NCBI RefSeq assembly: GCF_041914405.1
Contig: NZ_JAYSDK010000027.1
Location: 13,910 to 77,909 of the forward strand
From: Zoogloea sp041914405
GTDB lineage: Bacteria; Pseudomonadota; Gammaproteobacteria; Burkholderiales; Rhodocyclaceae
Direction: 5' to 3'
DNA: 64,000 nucleotides
Shown: one piece after another, positions 7,538-16,102 of the stretch
Layout of the letters: each line of letters begins with the position of its first letter
Numbering within the stretch: position 1 is the stretch's first letter
Made by a program: the position numbers and the translations under genes
The notes under the pieces: model-generated
Told to the model about the DNA's origin: nothing
Databases searched by the model: none
Seen by the model: only the letters and a program-made list of their open reading frames with translations

Positions 7538-10500
7538 ATGATCGAAAAGCTGCGCGCCGCCGGACGTCCGGCGAAATGGGCGCTGCGGGGGCTGGCTGCG
7601 GTGGCCCTGGTGGGGGTGGCGGGGTTCTGGATCGCCCCGCCGCTTGTGAAGTCGGTGGCTGAGAAGCAACTGGGCGAGCTGCTGCATCGCCCAGTGACGA
7701 TAGAGGGGCTGTCGATCAACCCCTACGCGCTGTCCGCCGAGGTGCGTGGCTTCCAAATGCTGGAGCCGGACGGCAAGAGCCCCGCGGCGAGCTTCGCGTC
7801 CTTGTACGTGAACCTGGAGGCGGAATCCCTGCTGCGCGGCGGTGTGGTGGTGGAGGAGGTGAAGCTGGTCGAGCCGACGGTCAGCGTGGTGCGCCTGGAA
7901 GGCCAGCGCTACAACTGGTCGGACGTGATCGACGAGATTCTCAATAAGCCCGACGACGGCTCTAAGACCCATTTCGCGGTGCATAACATCCGCGTCGAGA
8001 AGGGGCGTATCGATTTCGACGACCGGCCGCTCAAGCAGAAGCAGGTGGTGTCCGACCTCGATCTGGGCGTGCCCTTCGTGTCCAACCTGCCGTCCCAGGT
8101 GGAGACTTTCGTCGAGCCGCTGCTGGCGCTGAAGGTGAATGGGGCGCCCTTTGTCGTGAAGGGCAAGTCCAAGCCGTTTTCCCTGACCCGCGAATCGGTG
8201 GTCGGTATCAAGTTCGATGGCTTCGACCTTACGCGCTACGTAGATTACCTGCCGGTCGACAAGACCTTCCGCCTGCCGAGTGCCAAGCTGTCATCCGACT
8301 TGGAACTCAGCTTTGCACAGCCGGCAGACCAGCCGCCTGCCGTGAGCGTAAAGGGCTCGGTCGGGCTGGACGGCGTCGAGGTGCAGCATGCCGACGGTCG
8401 CCCGGCGATCAAGCTGGCGGCTGTGAAGGTCGGCATCGACAAGCTGGCGCCATTGGCTCGGGAGGTGGCCATTGGCACGGTTTCCATCGAGGCGCCTGAC
8501 GTTACGGTGGCGCGTCAGCGTGATGGGGCGATCAGCCTGCTCGCGCTGCTGCCGAAGCCGGCTGCCGCTACTGCGACTGCGCCTAAAGCGCCAACGCTGA
8601 CCGAGCCGCCGAAAGCCGCCGAGGACAAGCCCTTCGCGCTGACGCTGAACGAACTCAAGCTCACTGGCGGACGTATCGCCTTCACCGACGATCTGCCCGC
8701 CGGCCCTTTCCACAAGACGCTGCAGGACCTGCACGTTTCCCTGCGTAAGTTCAGCCTGGCCGGCGGTACGCCGGCGGAGCTGGAAGCCGGTTTTGCCACC
8801 GACGCGGGCGAACATGTCGAGCACAAGGGCAGCGTGGACGTGGCGGCCTTCAAGGCTTCCGGCACGCTGGAGCTGAGTGGTCTCGATCTGGTTGGGCCGC
8901 GACCGTATTACGCACCATTCCTGAAGCAGGGCGAGGTCGCATCCGGCAAGGTGGATGCGCGGCTGGCCTACGATTTTGCGCAGGAGTCCGGTGCGCCGAA
9001 GGTTCAGCTGAAGGCGGAGAGCGTCGCGCTGAAGGACCTGGGCGTGCGCCTGAAGGGCGACAAGACAGCGCTGGCCCGCGTCGGCCTGCTCGAGTTGCGC
9101 GACACCGAGGTCGATACGGCCACCCGTCGCGTGACGGTCGGTGAGGTGCTCGGCAAGGCGACGCGCCTGTCTGTCGTGCGCGGCAAGGATGGGCGCTTCA
9201 ATGCCGAGCAGTTCGCTGCCGCCGGCGACGCTCTGGCCGCCAAGACGTCGGTCGCGCCGGCGCGCAAGCATGCTGCAGTGCCCGCGAAGAAGGCGCCGGC
9301 CGGTCCCGACTGGCAAGTTAGCGTCAAGCACGTTGCCCTCGACGATTGGGGTGTGCGCCTGGAGGATCAGACTCTTTCCCCGTCCATCGTCTTCAACGCG
9401 GAGCCGCTGGCCATCAAGGTGGATGGCCTGTCCACCGCCAAGGGCAGCAAGGCGAGGGTGGATCTGCGGGCGGCGATCAACAAGCGCGGCAAGATCGGTG
9501 TAGCCGGTACGGTCGGCCTGGCACCGCTGGCCGGCACTCTGGATCTCGACCTGAAGGCCGTCGACCTGGCGATGCTGCAGCCATACGTGACCGAGAAGGT
9601 GAAGATCGCGATCACCCGCGGCAACGTCACGTCCCGCGGGAAGCTGGCCTTCGAGCTGCCGGTGGCCGGCGGTGTGAAGGGTGGGTTCAAGGGCAACCTG
9701 ACGGTGGGTGATTTTGCCTCGGTGGACAAGCTCAACGCCGCCGACTTCTTGCGTTGGAAGTCCTTGTACTTTGGTGGCGTGGACATCCGCCTGGCGCCGC
9801 TGGCGGTGAGCATCGACGACATTGCGCTCAGCGATTTCTACACCCGCCTGATTCTTGATGCCCAGGGTGGCCTCAACATCCGTGAAATTACCGCCCAGCG
9901 GGCCCAGGAGCAGAAGGACGAGCAGGACGCGGTGAAGAAGGCCAACGGTGGCAAGCTATCCACGCCCGGAGTGGCGACGGCGCAGTTGCCACCTGCCGCG
10001 CCGGCCGAGCCGCTACCGCCCGTGTCGATCAAGCGGATCACGCTGCAGGGCGGCAATATCGCCTACAGCGACCGCTTCATCCGCCCCAATTACGATGCCA
10101 ACCTGACAGGCATGGGGGGGCGCCTGGTCGGCCTGTCGTCCGATCCGGGCACGATCGCCGAACTGGAGTTGCGCGGCAAGGTGGACAACGCGGCGCCGGT
10201 GGAGGTCGTCGGCAAGCTCAATCCCTTCCGGCAGGACAAGGCGTTGGACATCAAGGCCTCGGTGAAGGACTTCGAGTTGTCCGGCGTGTCCACCTACGCT
10301 GGCAAGTACGTCGGCTACGGTATCGAGAAGGGCAAGCTGTCGGCCAGCGTCAATTACAAGATCGAGGACCGCAAGCTCACCGCCACCAACCAGGTGTTCC
10401 TCGACCAGTTGACCTTCGGCGACAAGGTGGACAGCCCGGACGCCCTCAAGCTGCCGGTGTTGCTGGCGGTGTCCCTGCTTAAGAACAGCCGCGGCGAAAT

Positions 10501-11209
10501 CGATCTGGATCTGCCGATCGGCGGCTCGCTGGACGATCCCCAGTTCAGCATCGGCGGCATCATCTGGAAGGTTCTCGTCAATCTGATTGGCAAGGCGATT
10601 ACCTCGCCGTTTGCCTTGCTCGGCTCGATGTTCGGCGGCAACAGCGAGGAGCTGGCCTGGCTGGAGTTCGACCCCGGCTTTGCGCGCCTGCCCGACAGCG
10701 CCGAGCCCAAGCTGAAGGCCATCGCCAAGGCCATGACCGAGAAGACCGGCCTCAAGCTCGACATCGCCGGCCGCGTCGATCCACAGACCGACCGGGAGGG
10801 CCTGAAGCATGCGGTCATGCTCGGCAAGGTTGAGGCGCTGAAGATCAAGGACATGGCGAAGAAGGGGGAGTCGCTCGGCGAGGACGGGCGTGTGCGTATC
10901 GACGCTGCCGAATACCCGGCGCTGCTGACCCGCGTCTATAAAGACGAGAAGTTCCCGAAGCCCCGCAACCTGATCGGCCTGACCAAGGATCTGCCGGTGC
11001 CCGAAATGGAGAAGCTGATCCTCGCCAACATCACCGTGAGCGATGAAGACCTGCGCCTGCTCGGCCAGCAACGCGCCCAGGCGGCCAAGAACTGGCTACT
11101 CGAAAAGGGCCAGGTGCCGGCCGACCGGGTCTTCCTGCTGGCGCCGCGGGAAGGGGATGACGGAAAGGCCAAGGCGAAGGCCAGTCGGGTGGATTTTTCC
11201 CTGCGTTAA
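7538..11209 (+). CDS. DUF748 domain-containing AsmA-like envelope protein
   Basis: A very large protein (1223 aa). It has one N-terminal membrane anchor (about residues 20-35), followed by a long, repetitive, beta-rich region typical of DUF748/AsmA-like proteins, starting HRPVTIEGLSINPYALSAEVRGF. A low-complexity Ala/Pro/Lys linker lies near residues 340-365. Near the C-terminus an OmpA-like stretch (LDIAGRVDPQTDREGLK, then a region ending in ALLQ-like QQRAQAAKNWLL) resembles the peptidoglycan-binding part found at the end of some DUF748 proteins. AsmA-like proteins are thought to bridge the periplasm and move phospholipid to the outer membrane; that role is inferred. The ATG at 7538 has AAGGGA upstream. 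It is followed closely by phhB. Confidence 0.85.
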   Translation: MIEKLRAAGRPAKWALRGLAAVALVGVAGFWIAPPLVKSVAEKQLGELLHRPVTIEGLSINPYALSAEVRGFQMLEPDGKSPAASFASLYVNLEAESLLRGGVVVEEVKLVEPTVSVVRLEGQRYNWSDVIDEILNKPDDGSKTHFAVHNIRVEKGRIDFDDRPLKQKQVVSDLDLGVPFVSNLPSQVETFVEPLLALKVNGAPFVVKGKSKPFSLTRESVVGIKFDGFDLTRYVDYLPVDKTFRLPSAKLSSDLELSFAQPADQPPAVSVKGSVGLDGVEVQHADGRPAIKLAAVKVGIDKLAPLAREVAIGTVSIEAPDVTVARQRDGAISLLALLPKPAAATATAPKAPTLTEPPKAAEDKPFALTLNELKLTGGRIAFTDDLPAGPFHKTLQDLHVSLRKFSLAGGTPAELEAGFATDAGEHVEHKGSVDVAAFKASGTLELSGLDLVGPRPYYAPFLKQGEVASGKVDARLAYDFAQESGAPKVQLKAESVALKDLGVRLKGDKTALARVGLLELRDTEVDTATRRVTVGEVLGKATRLSVVRGKDGRFNAEQFAAAGDALAAKTSVAPARKHAAVPAKKAPAGPDWQVSVKHVALDDWGVRLEDQTLSPSIVFNAEPLAIKVDGLSTAKGSKARVDLRAAINKRGKIGVAGTVGLAPLAGTLDLDLKAVDLAMLQPYVTEKVKIAITRGNVTSRGKLAFELPVAGGVKGGFKGNLTVGDFASVDKLNAADFLRWKSLYFGGVDIRLAPLAVSIDDIALSDFYTRLILDAQGGLNIREITAQRAQEQKDEQDAVKKANGGKLSTPGVATAQLPPAAPAEPLPPVSIKRITLQGGNIAYSDRFIRPNYDANLTGMGGRLVGLSSDPGTIAELELRGKVDNAAPVEVVGKLNPFRQDKALDIKASVKDFELSGVSTYAGKYVGYGIEKGKLSASVNYKIEDRKLTATNQVFLDQLTFGDKVDSPDALKLPVLLAVSLLKNSRGEIDLDLPIGGSLDDPQFSIGGIIWKVLVNLIGKAITSPFALLGSMFGGNSEELAWLEFDPGFARLPDSAEPKLKAIAKAMTEKTGLKLDIAGRVDPQTDREGLKHAVMLGKVEALKIKDMAKKGESLGEDGRVRIDAAEYPALLTRVYKDEKFPKPRNLIGLTKDLPVPEMEKLILANITVSDEDLRLLGQQRAQAAKNWLLEKGQVPADRVFLLAPREGDDGKAKAKASRVDFSLR

Positions 11210-11229
11210 TCGACGAGGAGAAGAGAACG

Positions 11230-11523
11230 ATGAGACCGCAGAAACTGGACGGGGCACAACGGGAGGCGGCGTTGGCTGGTCTGGATGGATGGCTGCCGCT
11301 TTCCGATCGCGATGCGATCCGCAAACAGTTCCGTTTTCCCGATTTCAACGCGGCCTTCGGCTGGATGGCGCGGGTGGCGCTGATGGCGGAAAAGCTCGAT
11401 CACCATCCGGAATGGAGCAATGTGTATAACCGGGTGGAGGTGGTGTTGAGCACCCACGATGCCGGTGGGGTGACCGAACTGGATATCCAGCTGGCCTGCT
11501 TCATGGATCGGATCGCAGCCTGA
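11230..11523 (+). CDS. phhB: 4a-hydroxytetrahydrobiopterin dehydratase (pterin-4a-carbinolamine dehydratase)
   Basis: A 97-aa PCD/DCoH-family enzyme that recycles the pterin cofactor used by aromatic amino acid hydroxylases. The active-site motif HHPEWSNVYN is near residues 57-66, with the usual third conserved His (STHDAGGVTELD) downstream. It lies 20 bp after the DUF748 stop with GAGGAG upstream. No phenylalanine hydroxylase (phhA) is in the window, so it stands apart from its usual partner here. The enzyme call is firm; whether a hydroxylase exists elsewhere cannot be seen. Confidence 0.93.
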   Translation: MRPQKLDGAQREAALAGLDGWLPLSDRDAIRKQFRFPDFNAAFGWMARVALMAEKLDHHPEWSNVYNRVEVVLSTHDAGGVTELDIQLACFMDRIAA

Positions 11524-11665
11524 GCGGCTGGCCGCGTTGTCGCGGCGCAGCATGCTTAATGGCGATCAGGGTGCTACTCTCCGCGGCCTGCCAGTTCCGT
11601 CTTTGATGGTTTTGGCATTTTCGAAAACGCCCGTTTTGGGTGTCGTTCGTGGGAAAGGACTGCCG

Positions 11666-12595
11666 ATGCATCTGACCTTTGACTGGAACGTGGCCTTGCG
11701 TCGTTCGCGGCAGCGCCTGGCCGAGGCCCGCTCGGAGCAGGATGTTGGTCGGCGCAGCTGGAAACGTTTTCCCTATGGCAATCGGGTCTATCGTTACGGG
11801 GGAACGGCCCTGGCGAGTAACTGGGGGCGACTGCACCGGAGCGACCGGGAACCTTATCCGGACCTGAGCAGCCTGAATGCGCTGCTTGATGCCAACCCGG
11901 CACTGCAGGCGCATGTGCCGGATCCGGCGACAGCCGTGCCACTGATCGAGGAGGCTTGGCGGGCCTATCACGCGGGCGATTTTGCGGATGCCGTCGAGAA
12001 TGGACTGGCGGCGGGCCCGGTGGGCTTGGTGGCCGCGGCCAGGGCGGCCGTCGTGTATGCGGCCCACCTGGAAGAGGATGAGCAGCGGCGGACCCGCATC
12101 CTCGCCGACACGCTGGAATTCTGTACTGCGTTGACTGAGCTGGCGCCGAACTGGGCGAATGCCTGGTATGTGCATGGTCTGGCACTGGGGCGCTACAGCC
12201 AGAGTATTTCGGTGGTCAAGGCCCTGGCCCGCGGGCTCGGCAGCAAGGTGCGGGACAGCCTGCAGCGGGTCGTCGAACTGGATAGCGAGCACGCCGATGC
12301 CTATGTGGCGCTGGGGGTCTACAACGCAGAAGTGATCGACAAGATCGGCAGCATGGTGGCCGGCCTGACCTACGGCGCCCGCAAGGAAGCGGTCATCGAG
12401 CACTTCGAGACGGCCCACAGGCTGCATCCCCAATCGCCGGTCGTACTGGCGGAATATGCCCGCTCCACGTTGCTGGCCTTTGGCTCCGCCCAGCATGGCC
12501 GTGTGCATGAGCTGTTTGCGGCGGCTGGGGCGTGTCAGCCGGTGGATGCGCTGGAGCGCCTCGATGTGGAGTGGGCGCTCAGCGAAACGGAGTAG
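11666..12595 (+). CDS. Conserved protein with TPR-like helical repeats
   Basis: I do not recognise this 309-aa protein by name. It lacks a signal peptide in the chosen form. From about residue 90 onward it is all-helical with TPR-like spacing (AWRAYHAGDFADAVENGLAA; ANAWYVHGLALGRYSQSI; ADAYVALGVYNAEVI; IEHFETAHRLHPQSPVVLAEYARS). This resembles TatT-like and other TPR solute-pathway proteins, but no transporter is adjacent. An in-frame extension to 11537 reads as low-quality sequence; the ATG at 11666 has AAAGGA 6 nt upstream. It ends 42 bp before the smpB stop on the other strand. A scaffold role is a guess from fold only. Confidence 0.7.
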   Translation: MHLTFDWNVALRRSRQRLAEARSEQDVGRRSWKRFPYGNRVYRYGGTALASNWGRLHRSDREPYPDLSSLNALLDANPALQAHVPDPATAVPLIEEAWRAYHAGDFADAVENGLAAGPVGLVAAARAAVVYAAHLEEDEQRRTRILADTLEFCTALTELAPNWANAWYVHGLALGRYSQSISVVKALARGLGSKVRDSLQRVVELDSEHADAYVALGVYNAEVIDKIGSMVAGLTYGARKEAVIEHFETAHRLHPQSPVVLAEYARSTLLAFGSAQHGRVHELFAAAGACQPVDALERLDVEWALSETE

Positions 12596-12607
12596 CTGGA
12601 GCGAACA

Positions 12608-12629
12608 GGGGACGAGAGCTGGAGTCCCC
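12608..12629. terminator. Weak hairpin between convergent genes
   Basis: Inverted repeat GGGGAC / GTCCCC with a 10-nt loop lies between the stops of the TPR gene and smpB. There is no T-tract on either strand, so it is only a possible terminator. Confidence 0.3.
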
Positions 12630-12637
12630 GGTGCCGA

Positions 12638-13084
12638 TCAGCCCTTGGCGCGGATCAGGCGCGCCTTTTCGCGCTCCCAGTCGCGTTCCTTCTCGGTTTC
12701 CCGCTTGTCGTACTGCTTCTTGCCCTTGGCGAGGCCGACGCTGACCTTCACGCGGCCCTTGGTGTAATGCAGGTCGAGGGGCACCAGTGCATAGCCGGCG
12801 CGCTCCACCTTGCCGATCAGCTTGGAGATTTCCTCTGAGTGCAGCAACAGCTTGCGGGTGCGGGTCGGATCGGGGTGAATGTGGGTCGAGGCGGACTCCA
12901 GCGGCGTGATGTGCATGCCGACGATGAATATCTCGGCGCCACGGATCACCACGTAGCTTTCCTTGATGTTGGCACGCCCGGCGCGGATGCCCTTGACCTC
13001 CCAGCCCTCGAGCACGAGGCCGGCTTCGTATTTTTCCTCGATGAAATAATCGTGGAAGGCCTTGCGGTTGTCGATGATGCTCAT
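12638..13084 (-). CDS. smpB: SsrA-binding protein SmpB
   Basis: RNA-binding partner of tmRNA in trans-translation; it brings SsrA RNA to stalled ribosomes. The chosen form is 148 aa and begins MSIIDNRKAFHDYFIEE, the normal family start. It contains GWEVKGIRAGRANIKESYV and the basic C-terminal tail KGKKQYDKRETEKERDWEREKARL that enters the mRNA channel. An upstream in-frame ATG at 13120 would add 12 residues, but its codon overlaps a TAAAAT -10-like element on this strand, which favours 13084. It is divergent from ratA, a classic arrangement. The ssrA gene itself is not in the window. Confidence 0.95.
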   Translation of the reverse strand: MSIIDNRKAFHDYFIEEKYEAGLVLEGWEVKGIRAGRANIKESYVVIRGAEIFIVGMHITPLESASTHIHPDPTRTRKLLLHSEEISKLIGKVERAGYALVPLDLHYTKGRVKVSVGLAKGKKQYDKRETEKERDWEREKARLIRAKG

Positions 13085-13118
13085 TGGCGTAGGCTTGAAC
13101 GGACGCGTAAAATCGCGC

Positions 13119-13124
13119 ATTTTA
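13119..13124 (-). promoter_or_regulatory. -10 element candidate for smpB
   Basis: On the minus strand this reads TAAAAT, 35 bp before the chosen smpB start. No good -35 hexamer is found at normal spacing, so it is a tentative call. It matters because it argues against the upstream start codon at 13120. Confidence 0.35.
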
Positions 13125-13151
13125 ACAGCTCGCTAGTTCGCCCGCGCCCCA

Positions 13152-13589
13152 ATGGCAGCCGTCAAGAAAACCGTTCTGATCGAATTCACTCCAGCCCAGA
13201 TGTTCGATCTGGTGGATCGCTGCGAGGATTACCCCAAGTTCCTGCCCTGGTGCGGCGGCAGTGAGGTGCATGGCCGTGACGAGAAGGTCACCAAGGCCAC
13301 ACTGCACATCAACTACCACGGCATCAAGTCCCACTTCAGCACCGAGAACGACAAGGACTATCCGCGGCACATGCACATCCGCCTGACCGACGGGCCATTC
13401 ACGCACCTCGACGGCAGTTGGGAGTTCATTCCGCTGGGCGACGCCGCCTGCAAGGTCGAGTTCAACCTGCACTATGAGTTTTCCAACCGCCTGATTGAGA
13501 AGGCGGTGGGGCCGGTGTTCAGTCACATCGCGAACACCTTCGTCGATTCCTTCGTGAAGCGCGCCGCGCAAGTCTACGCCAAGGGCTGA
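13152..13589 (+). CDS. ratA: RatA/Coq10-type START-domain protein
   Basis: A 145-aa polyketide cyclase/START-fold protein of the RatA-COQ10 family. It begins with the typical VLIEFTPAQMFDLVDRCEDYPKFLPW pattern (residues 7-32), and the C-terminal helix holds AVGPVFSHIANTFVDSFVKRA. In E. coli RatA was described as a ribosome-association toxin; the homologues also bind ubiquinone and aid respiration, and the latter may be the more general role. It overlaps nothing and is followed after 1 bp by rnfH, its constant partner. Divergent smpB completes the conserved smpB/ratA/rnfH locus. Confidence 0.92.
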   Translation: MAAVKKTVLIEFTPAQMFDLVDRCEDYPKFLPWCGGSEVHGRDEKVTKATLHINYHGIKSHFSTENDKDYPRHMHIRLTDGPFTHLDGSWEFIPLGDAACKVEFNLHYEFSNRLIEKAVGPVFSHIANTFVDSFVKRAAQVYAKG

Positions 13590-13590
13590 G

Positions 13591-13911
13591 ATGTCCGATT
13601 CGATCAACGTGGAAGTCTGCTACGCGCTCAGGGAGCGCCAGGAAATCGTCCGCCTCAGGCTGCCTGAAGGCAGCACGGTACAGCGCGCGGTGGAGGCTTC
13701 GGGCCTGCTGCAGAAGCATCCCGAGATTGATCTGGCCAAAACCAACAAGCTCGGCGTCTTCGCCAAGCTGGTCAAGGCCGACACGGTGCTGCGCGACAAG
13801 GACCGGGTAGAGATCTACCGGCCGCTGATTGCCGATCCCAAGGAGGTGCGCCGCAAGCGTGCCGAAGAGGGGAAAGTCATGAAGAAGGGCGGCGGGCCGG
13901 CAGAAGCCTGA
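13591..13911 (+). CDS. rnfH: RnfH (RatB) family ubiquitin-like protein
   Basis: A 106-aa small beta-grasp protein. It starts INVEVCYALRERQEIVRLRLPEGSTVQRAVEASGLL, the family N-terminus, and ends the conserved core with KDRVEIYRPLIADPKEVRRKRAEEG. The function is not established: it was named from an rnf cluster and from its pairing with RatA. It lies 1 bp after ratA, so the two are translationally linked. The C-terminus is Lys/Gly-rich and probably flexible. Confidence 0.93.
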   Translation: MSDSINVEVCYALRERQEIVRLRLPEGSTVQRAVEASGLLQKHPEIDLAKTNKLGVFAKLVKADTVLRDKDRVEIYRPLIADPKEVRRKRAEEGKVMKKGGGPAEA

Positions 13912-13941
13912 ACCCGGCGCCGGCTGGCATCGGGTGCCCGC

Positions 13942-14406
13942 CTACTTGCAGCTGCGTTCCAGGTATTGCCGGATGCGCGCCACTTCGCTGGCGCGCTCGT
14001 CGTCGCTCACGTAAACCTGCTCACCCGCTTCGTTGTAGCGCACCGTCAGCTGGCCGCTTTCCAGCCCGCTCAGTTGCTGGCGGAAGCGTGTGCATTCCTG
14101 TTGCTGCTGGTCGCTGGCGAGCTTCTGCTTGCGCGCCTTTTCGTCCGCCTCGGCGGCCTCGGCGCGCCGTTTCCTGAAGGCCAGCTCTTTTTCGGCGGTG
14201 CTCTGCGGGGCGTTGCCACTGGCGGCCTCGGAGGCGGCAGGGCGCTGGGCCAGCGGGGCCTGTCGAAGGGTACGCGTCTGGGCGTCGGGCGGTGGCGAGT
14301 CGGCGTAATGGATGCGGCCGTTGGCGTCCTTCCAGCTGTAGATGGCTTGGGCAAGGACGGCCGGGGCGGCGCAGGCCAGCAGGACGAAAAGAAGCTTGCG
14401 CGGCAT
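13942..14406 (-). CDS. DUF4124 domain-containing exported protein
   Basis: A 154-aa secreted protein. A cleavable signal peptide (residues 1-19, ending AVLAQA) is followed directly by the DUF4124 core AIYSWKDANGRIHYADSPP. The rest is an Ala/Gln/Arg/Glu-rich, probably coiled-coil region (about residues 70-115) with one conserved Cys pair (Cys about 105 and the terminal CK). DUF4124 proteins are periplasmic and of unknown role. The gene is divergent from guaB, sharing an 80-bp gap that holds the guaB promoter. Confidence 0.85.
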   Translation of the reverse strand: MPRKLLFVLLACAAPAVLAQAIYSWKDANGRIHYADSPPPDAQTRTLRQAPLAQRPAASEAASGNAPQSTAEKELAFRKRRAEAAEADEKARKQKLASDQQQQECTRFRQQLSGLESGQLTVRYNEAGEQVYVSDDERASEVARIRQYLERSCK

Positions 14407-14430
14407 TCGGGACTCCGGTAGGACAAACTT

Positions 14431-14459
14431 TTGCCGTCGGACGGCAAGCTGCGTATAAT
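14431..14459 (+). promoter_or_regulatory. guaB promoter with a palindrome over the -35 box
   Basis: TTGCCG (14431-14436) and TATAAT (14454-14459) are separated by exactly 17 bp, a near-consensus sigma-70 promoter 28 bp before the guaB start. A perfect 17-bp palindrome, TTGCCGTC-G-GACGGCAA (14431-14447), begins at the -35 box and runs into the spacer, where a bound repressor would block polymerase. It does not resemble the E. coli PurR operator. Confidence 0.8.
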
Positions 14460-14486
14460 ACGGATTTGGTTCGAGGGATTAAAGCC

Positions 14487-15947
14487 ATGCGAGTGATCCA
14501 GAAGGCGCTGACGTTTGATGACGTCCTTCTCATCCCCGCCCATTCGAGCGTTCTCCCGCGCGACGTCAGCCTCCAGACGAAACTCACGCGCAACATTACC
14601 CTGAATATTCCGCTGGTGTCCGCTGCAATGGATACCGTCACCGAAGCACGCCTCGCCATTGCGCTCGCGCAGGAAGGCGGGATCGGGATCATCCACAAGA
14701 ACCTGACCCCCCAGCAGCAGGCGGCCGAAGTGGCCAAGGTAAAACGTTTCGAGTCGGGCATCCTCAAGGACCCGATCACCATTCCGCCGACCATGACGGT
14801 CCGCGAGGTGCTCACCCTGACCCGGACCCACAAGTTCTCCGGCCTGCCGGTGGTGGACGGTGGCAAGGTGATCGGCATCGTCACCAACCGTGACACCCGT
14901 TTCGAGACCAATCTCGACCAGCCCGTCTCGGCAATCATGACGCCCCAGTCGCGCCTGGTCACGGTCAAGGAAGGCGCAAGCCTCGACGAGGCCCGTGCGC
15001 TGATGCACAAGCACCGCCTGGAGCGCGTGCTGGTGCTGAGCGAAGACGGCGGCCTGGCCGGCCTCATCACCGTCAAGGACATGATGAAGTCCACCGAGCA
15101 CCCGCTTGCCTGCAAGGACAGCCTCGGCCGTCTGCGTGTCGGCGCGGCCATCGGTGTCGGTGCCGGTACCGAGGAACGTGCTGCATTGCTGGCCGAAGCC
15201 GGGGTTGACGTGATCGTCGTTGACACCGCCCACGGTCACTCCCAGGGCGTGCTCGACCGCGTCAACTGGGTCAAGAAGAACTTCCCGAAGGTGGACGTCA
15301 TCGGCGGCAACATCGCCACCGCGGCGGCAGCCCTGGCGCTCGTCGAGGCGGGCGCGGACGGCGTCAAGGTCGGTATCGGCCCGGGTTCCATCTGCACCAC
15401 CCGTATCGTCGCCGGTGTCGGCGTGCCGCAGATCACCGCGGTCGACAACGTGGCTACGGCGCTGGCCAACTCCGGCGTCCCGATGATTGCCGACGGCGGC
15501 ATCCGCTACTCCGGCGACATCTCCAAGGCCATCGCGGCCGGTGCCAACGTGGTGATGCTGGGTGGCCTGTTCGCCGGTACCGAGGAAGCGCCGGGCGAGA
15601 CCGTGCTGTTCCAGGGGCGCTCCTACAAGTCCTACCGGGGCATGGGTTCCCTCGGTGCCATGCAGCAGGGCGCCGCGGACCGTTACTTCCAGGACAACGA
15701 GGGCAATGTGGACAAGCTGGTGCCGGAAGGCATCGAAGGCCGCGTCGCCTACAAGGGCCCGGTGACGGCGGTGATCCACCAGCTGATGGGCGGCCTGCGT
15801 GCCTCCATGGGCTACGTCGGTTGCGCCACCATCGACGAGATGCGCGCCCGTGCCGAGTTCGTCGAGATCACCTCGGCCGGCATCCGCGAATCCCACGTCC
15901 ATGACGTGCAGATCACCAAGGAAGCGCCGAACTACCACGTGGATTGA
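14487..15947 (+). CDS. guaB: Inosine-5'-monophosphate dehydrogenase
   Basis: Oxidises IMP to XMP with NAD+, the first committed step of GMP synthesis, in the cytoplasm. The product is 486 aa, as usual for bacterial IMPDH. A TIM barrel is interrupted by two CBS domains (about residues 92-200). The catalytic loop GPGSICTTRI places the nucleophile at Cys303, and the IMP-binding segment DGGIRYSGDI follows. The start ATG at 14487 gives the classic MRVIQKALTFDDVLLIPA. An upstream in-frame extension to 14292 overlaps the DUF4124 gene and is rejected. It has a strong promoter with a palindromic operator candidate, and a terminator hairpin; guaA is not in the window. Confidence 0.97.
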   Translation: MRVIQKALTFDDVLLIPAHSSVLPRDVSLQTKLTRNITLNIPLVSAAMDTVTEARLAIALAQEGGIGIIHKNLTPQQQAAEVAKVKRFESGILKDPITIPPTMTVREVLTLTRTHKFSGLPVVDGGKVIGIVTNRDTRFETNLDQPVSAIMTPQSRLVTVKEGASLDEARALMHKHRLERVLVLSEDGGLAGLITVKDMMKSTEHPLACKDSLGRLRVGAAIGVGAGTEERAALLAEAGVDVIVVDTAHGHSQGVLDRVNWVKKNFPKVDVIGGNIATAAAALALVEAGADGVKVGIGPGSICTTRIVAGVGVPQITAVDNVATALANSGVPMIADGGIRYSGDISKAIAAGANVVMLGGLFAGTEEAPGETVLFQGRSYKSYRGMGSLGAMQQGAADRYFQDNEGNVDKLVPEGIEGRVAYKGPVTAVIHQLMGGLRASMGYVGCATIDEMRARAEFVEITSAGIRESHVHDVQITKEAPNYHVD

Positions 15948-15968
15948 GTCTTTCCGTTCCCGTGCATC

Positions 15969-15992
15969 AAGGGCAGCCCTCGGGCTGCCCTT
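15969..15992 (+). terminator. Hairpin terminator after guaB
   Basis: Perfect 11-bp arms AAGGGCAGCCC / GGGCTGCCCTT with a 2-nt centre, 22 bp after the guaB stop. The following T-run is weak (TTGTTCGTTG), so termination may be partial. Confidence 0.75.
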
Positions 15993-16102
15993 GTTCGTTG
16001 ACGGGCTGCGGCCGGTGGCAGACTGTCATTTCGGGCCAGGATAATCACGGAGAGCCGCGCGCCCGCGCTGAACCTATCGCCGCAAATCCACTCCACATAG
16101 CC

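Noticed and set aside
13082..13120. Longer smpB start at 13120
   Set aside because: It would add 12 residues not found in the family and its start codon overlaps the best -10 element.
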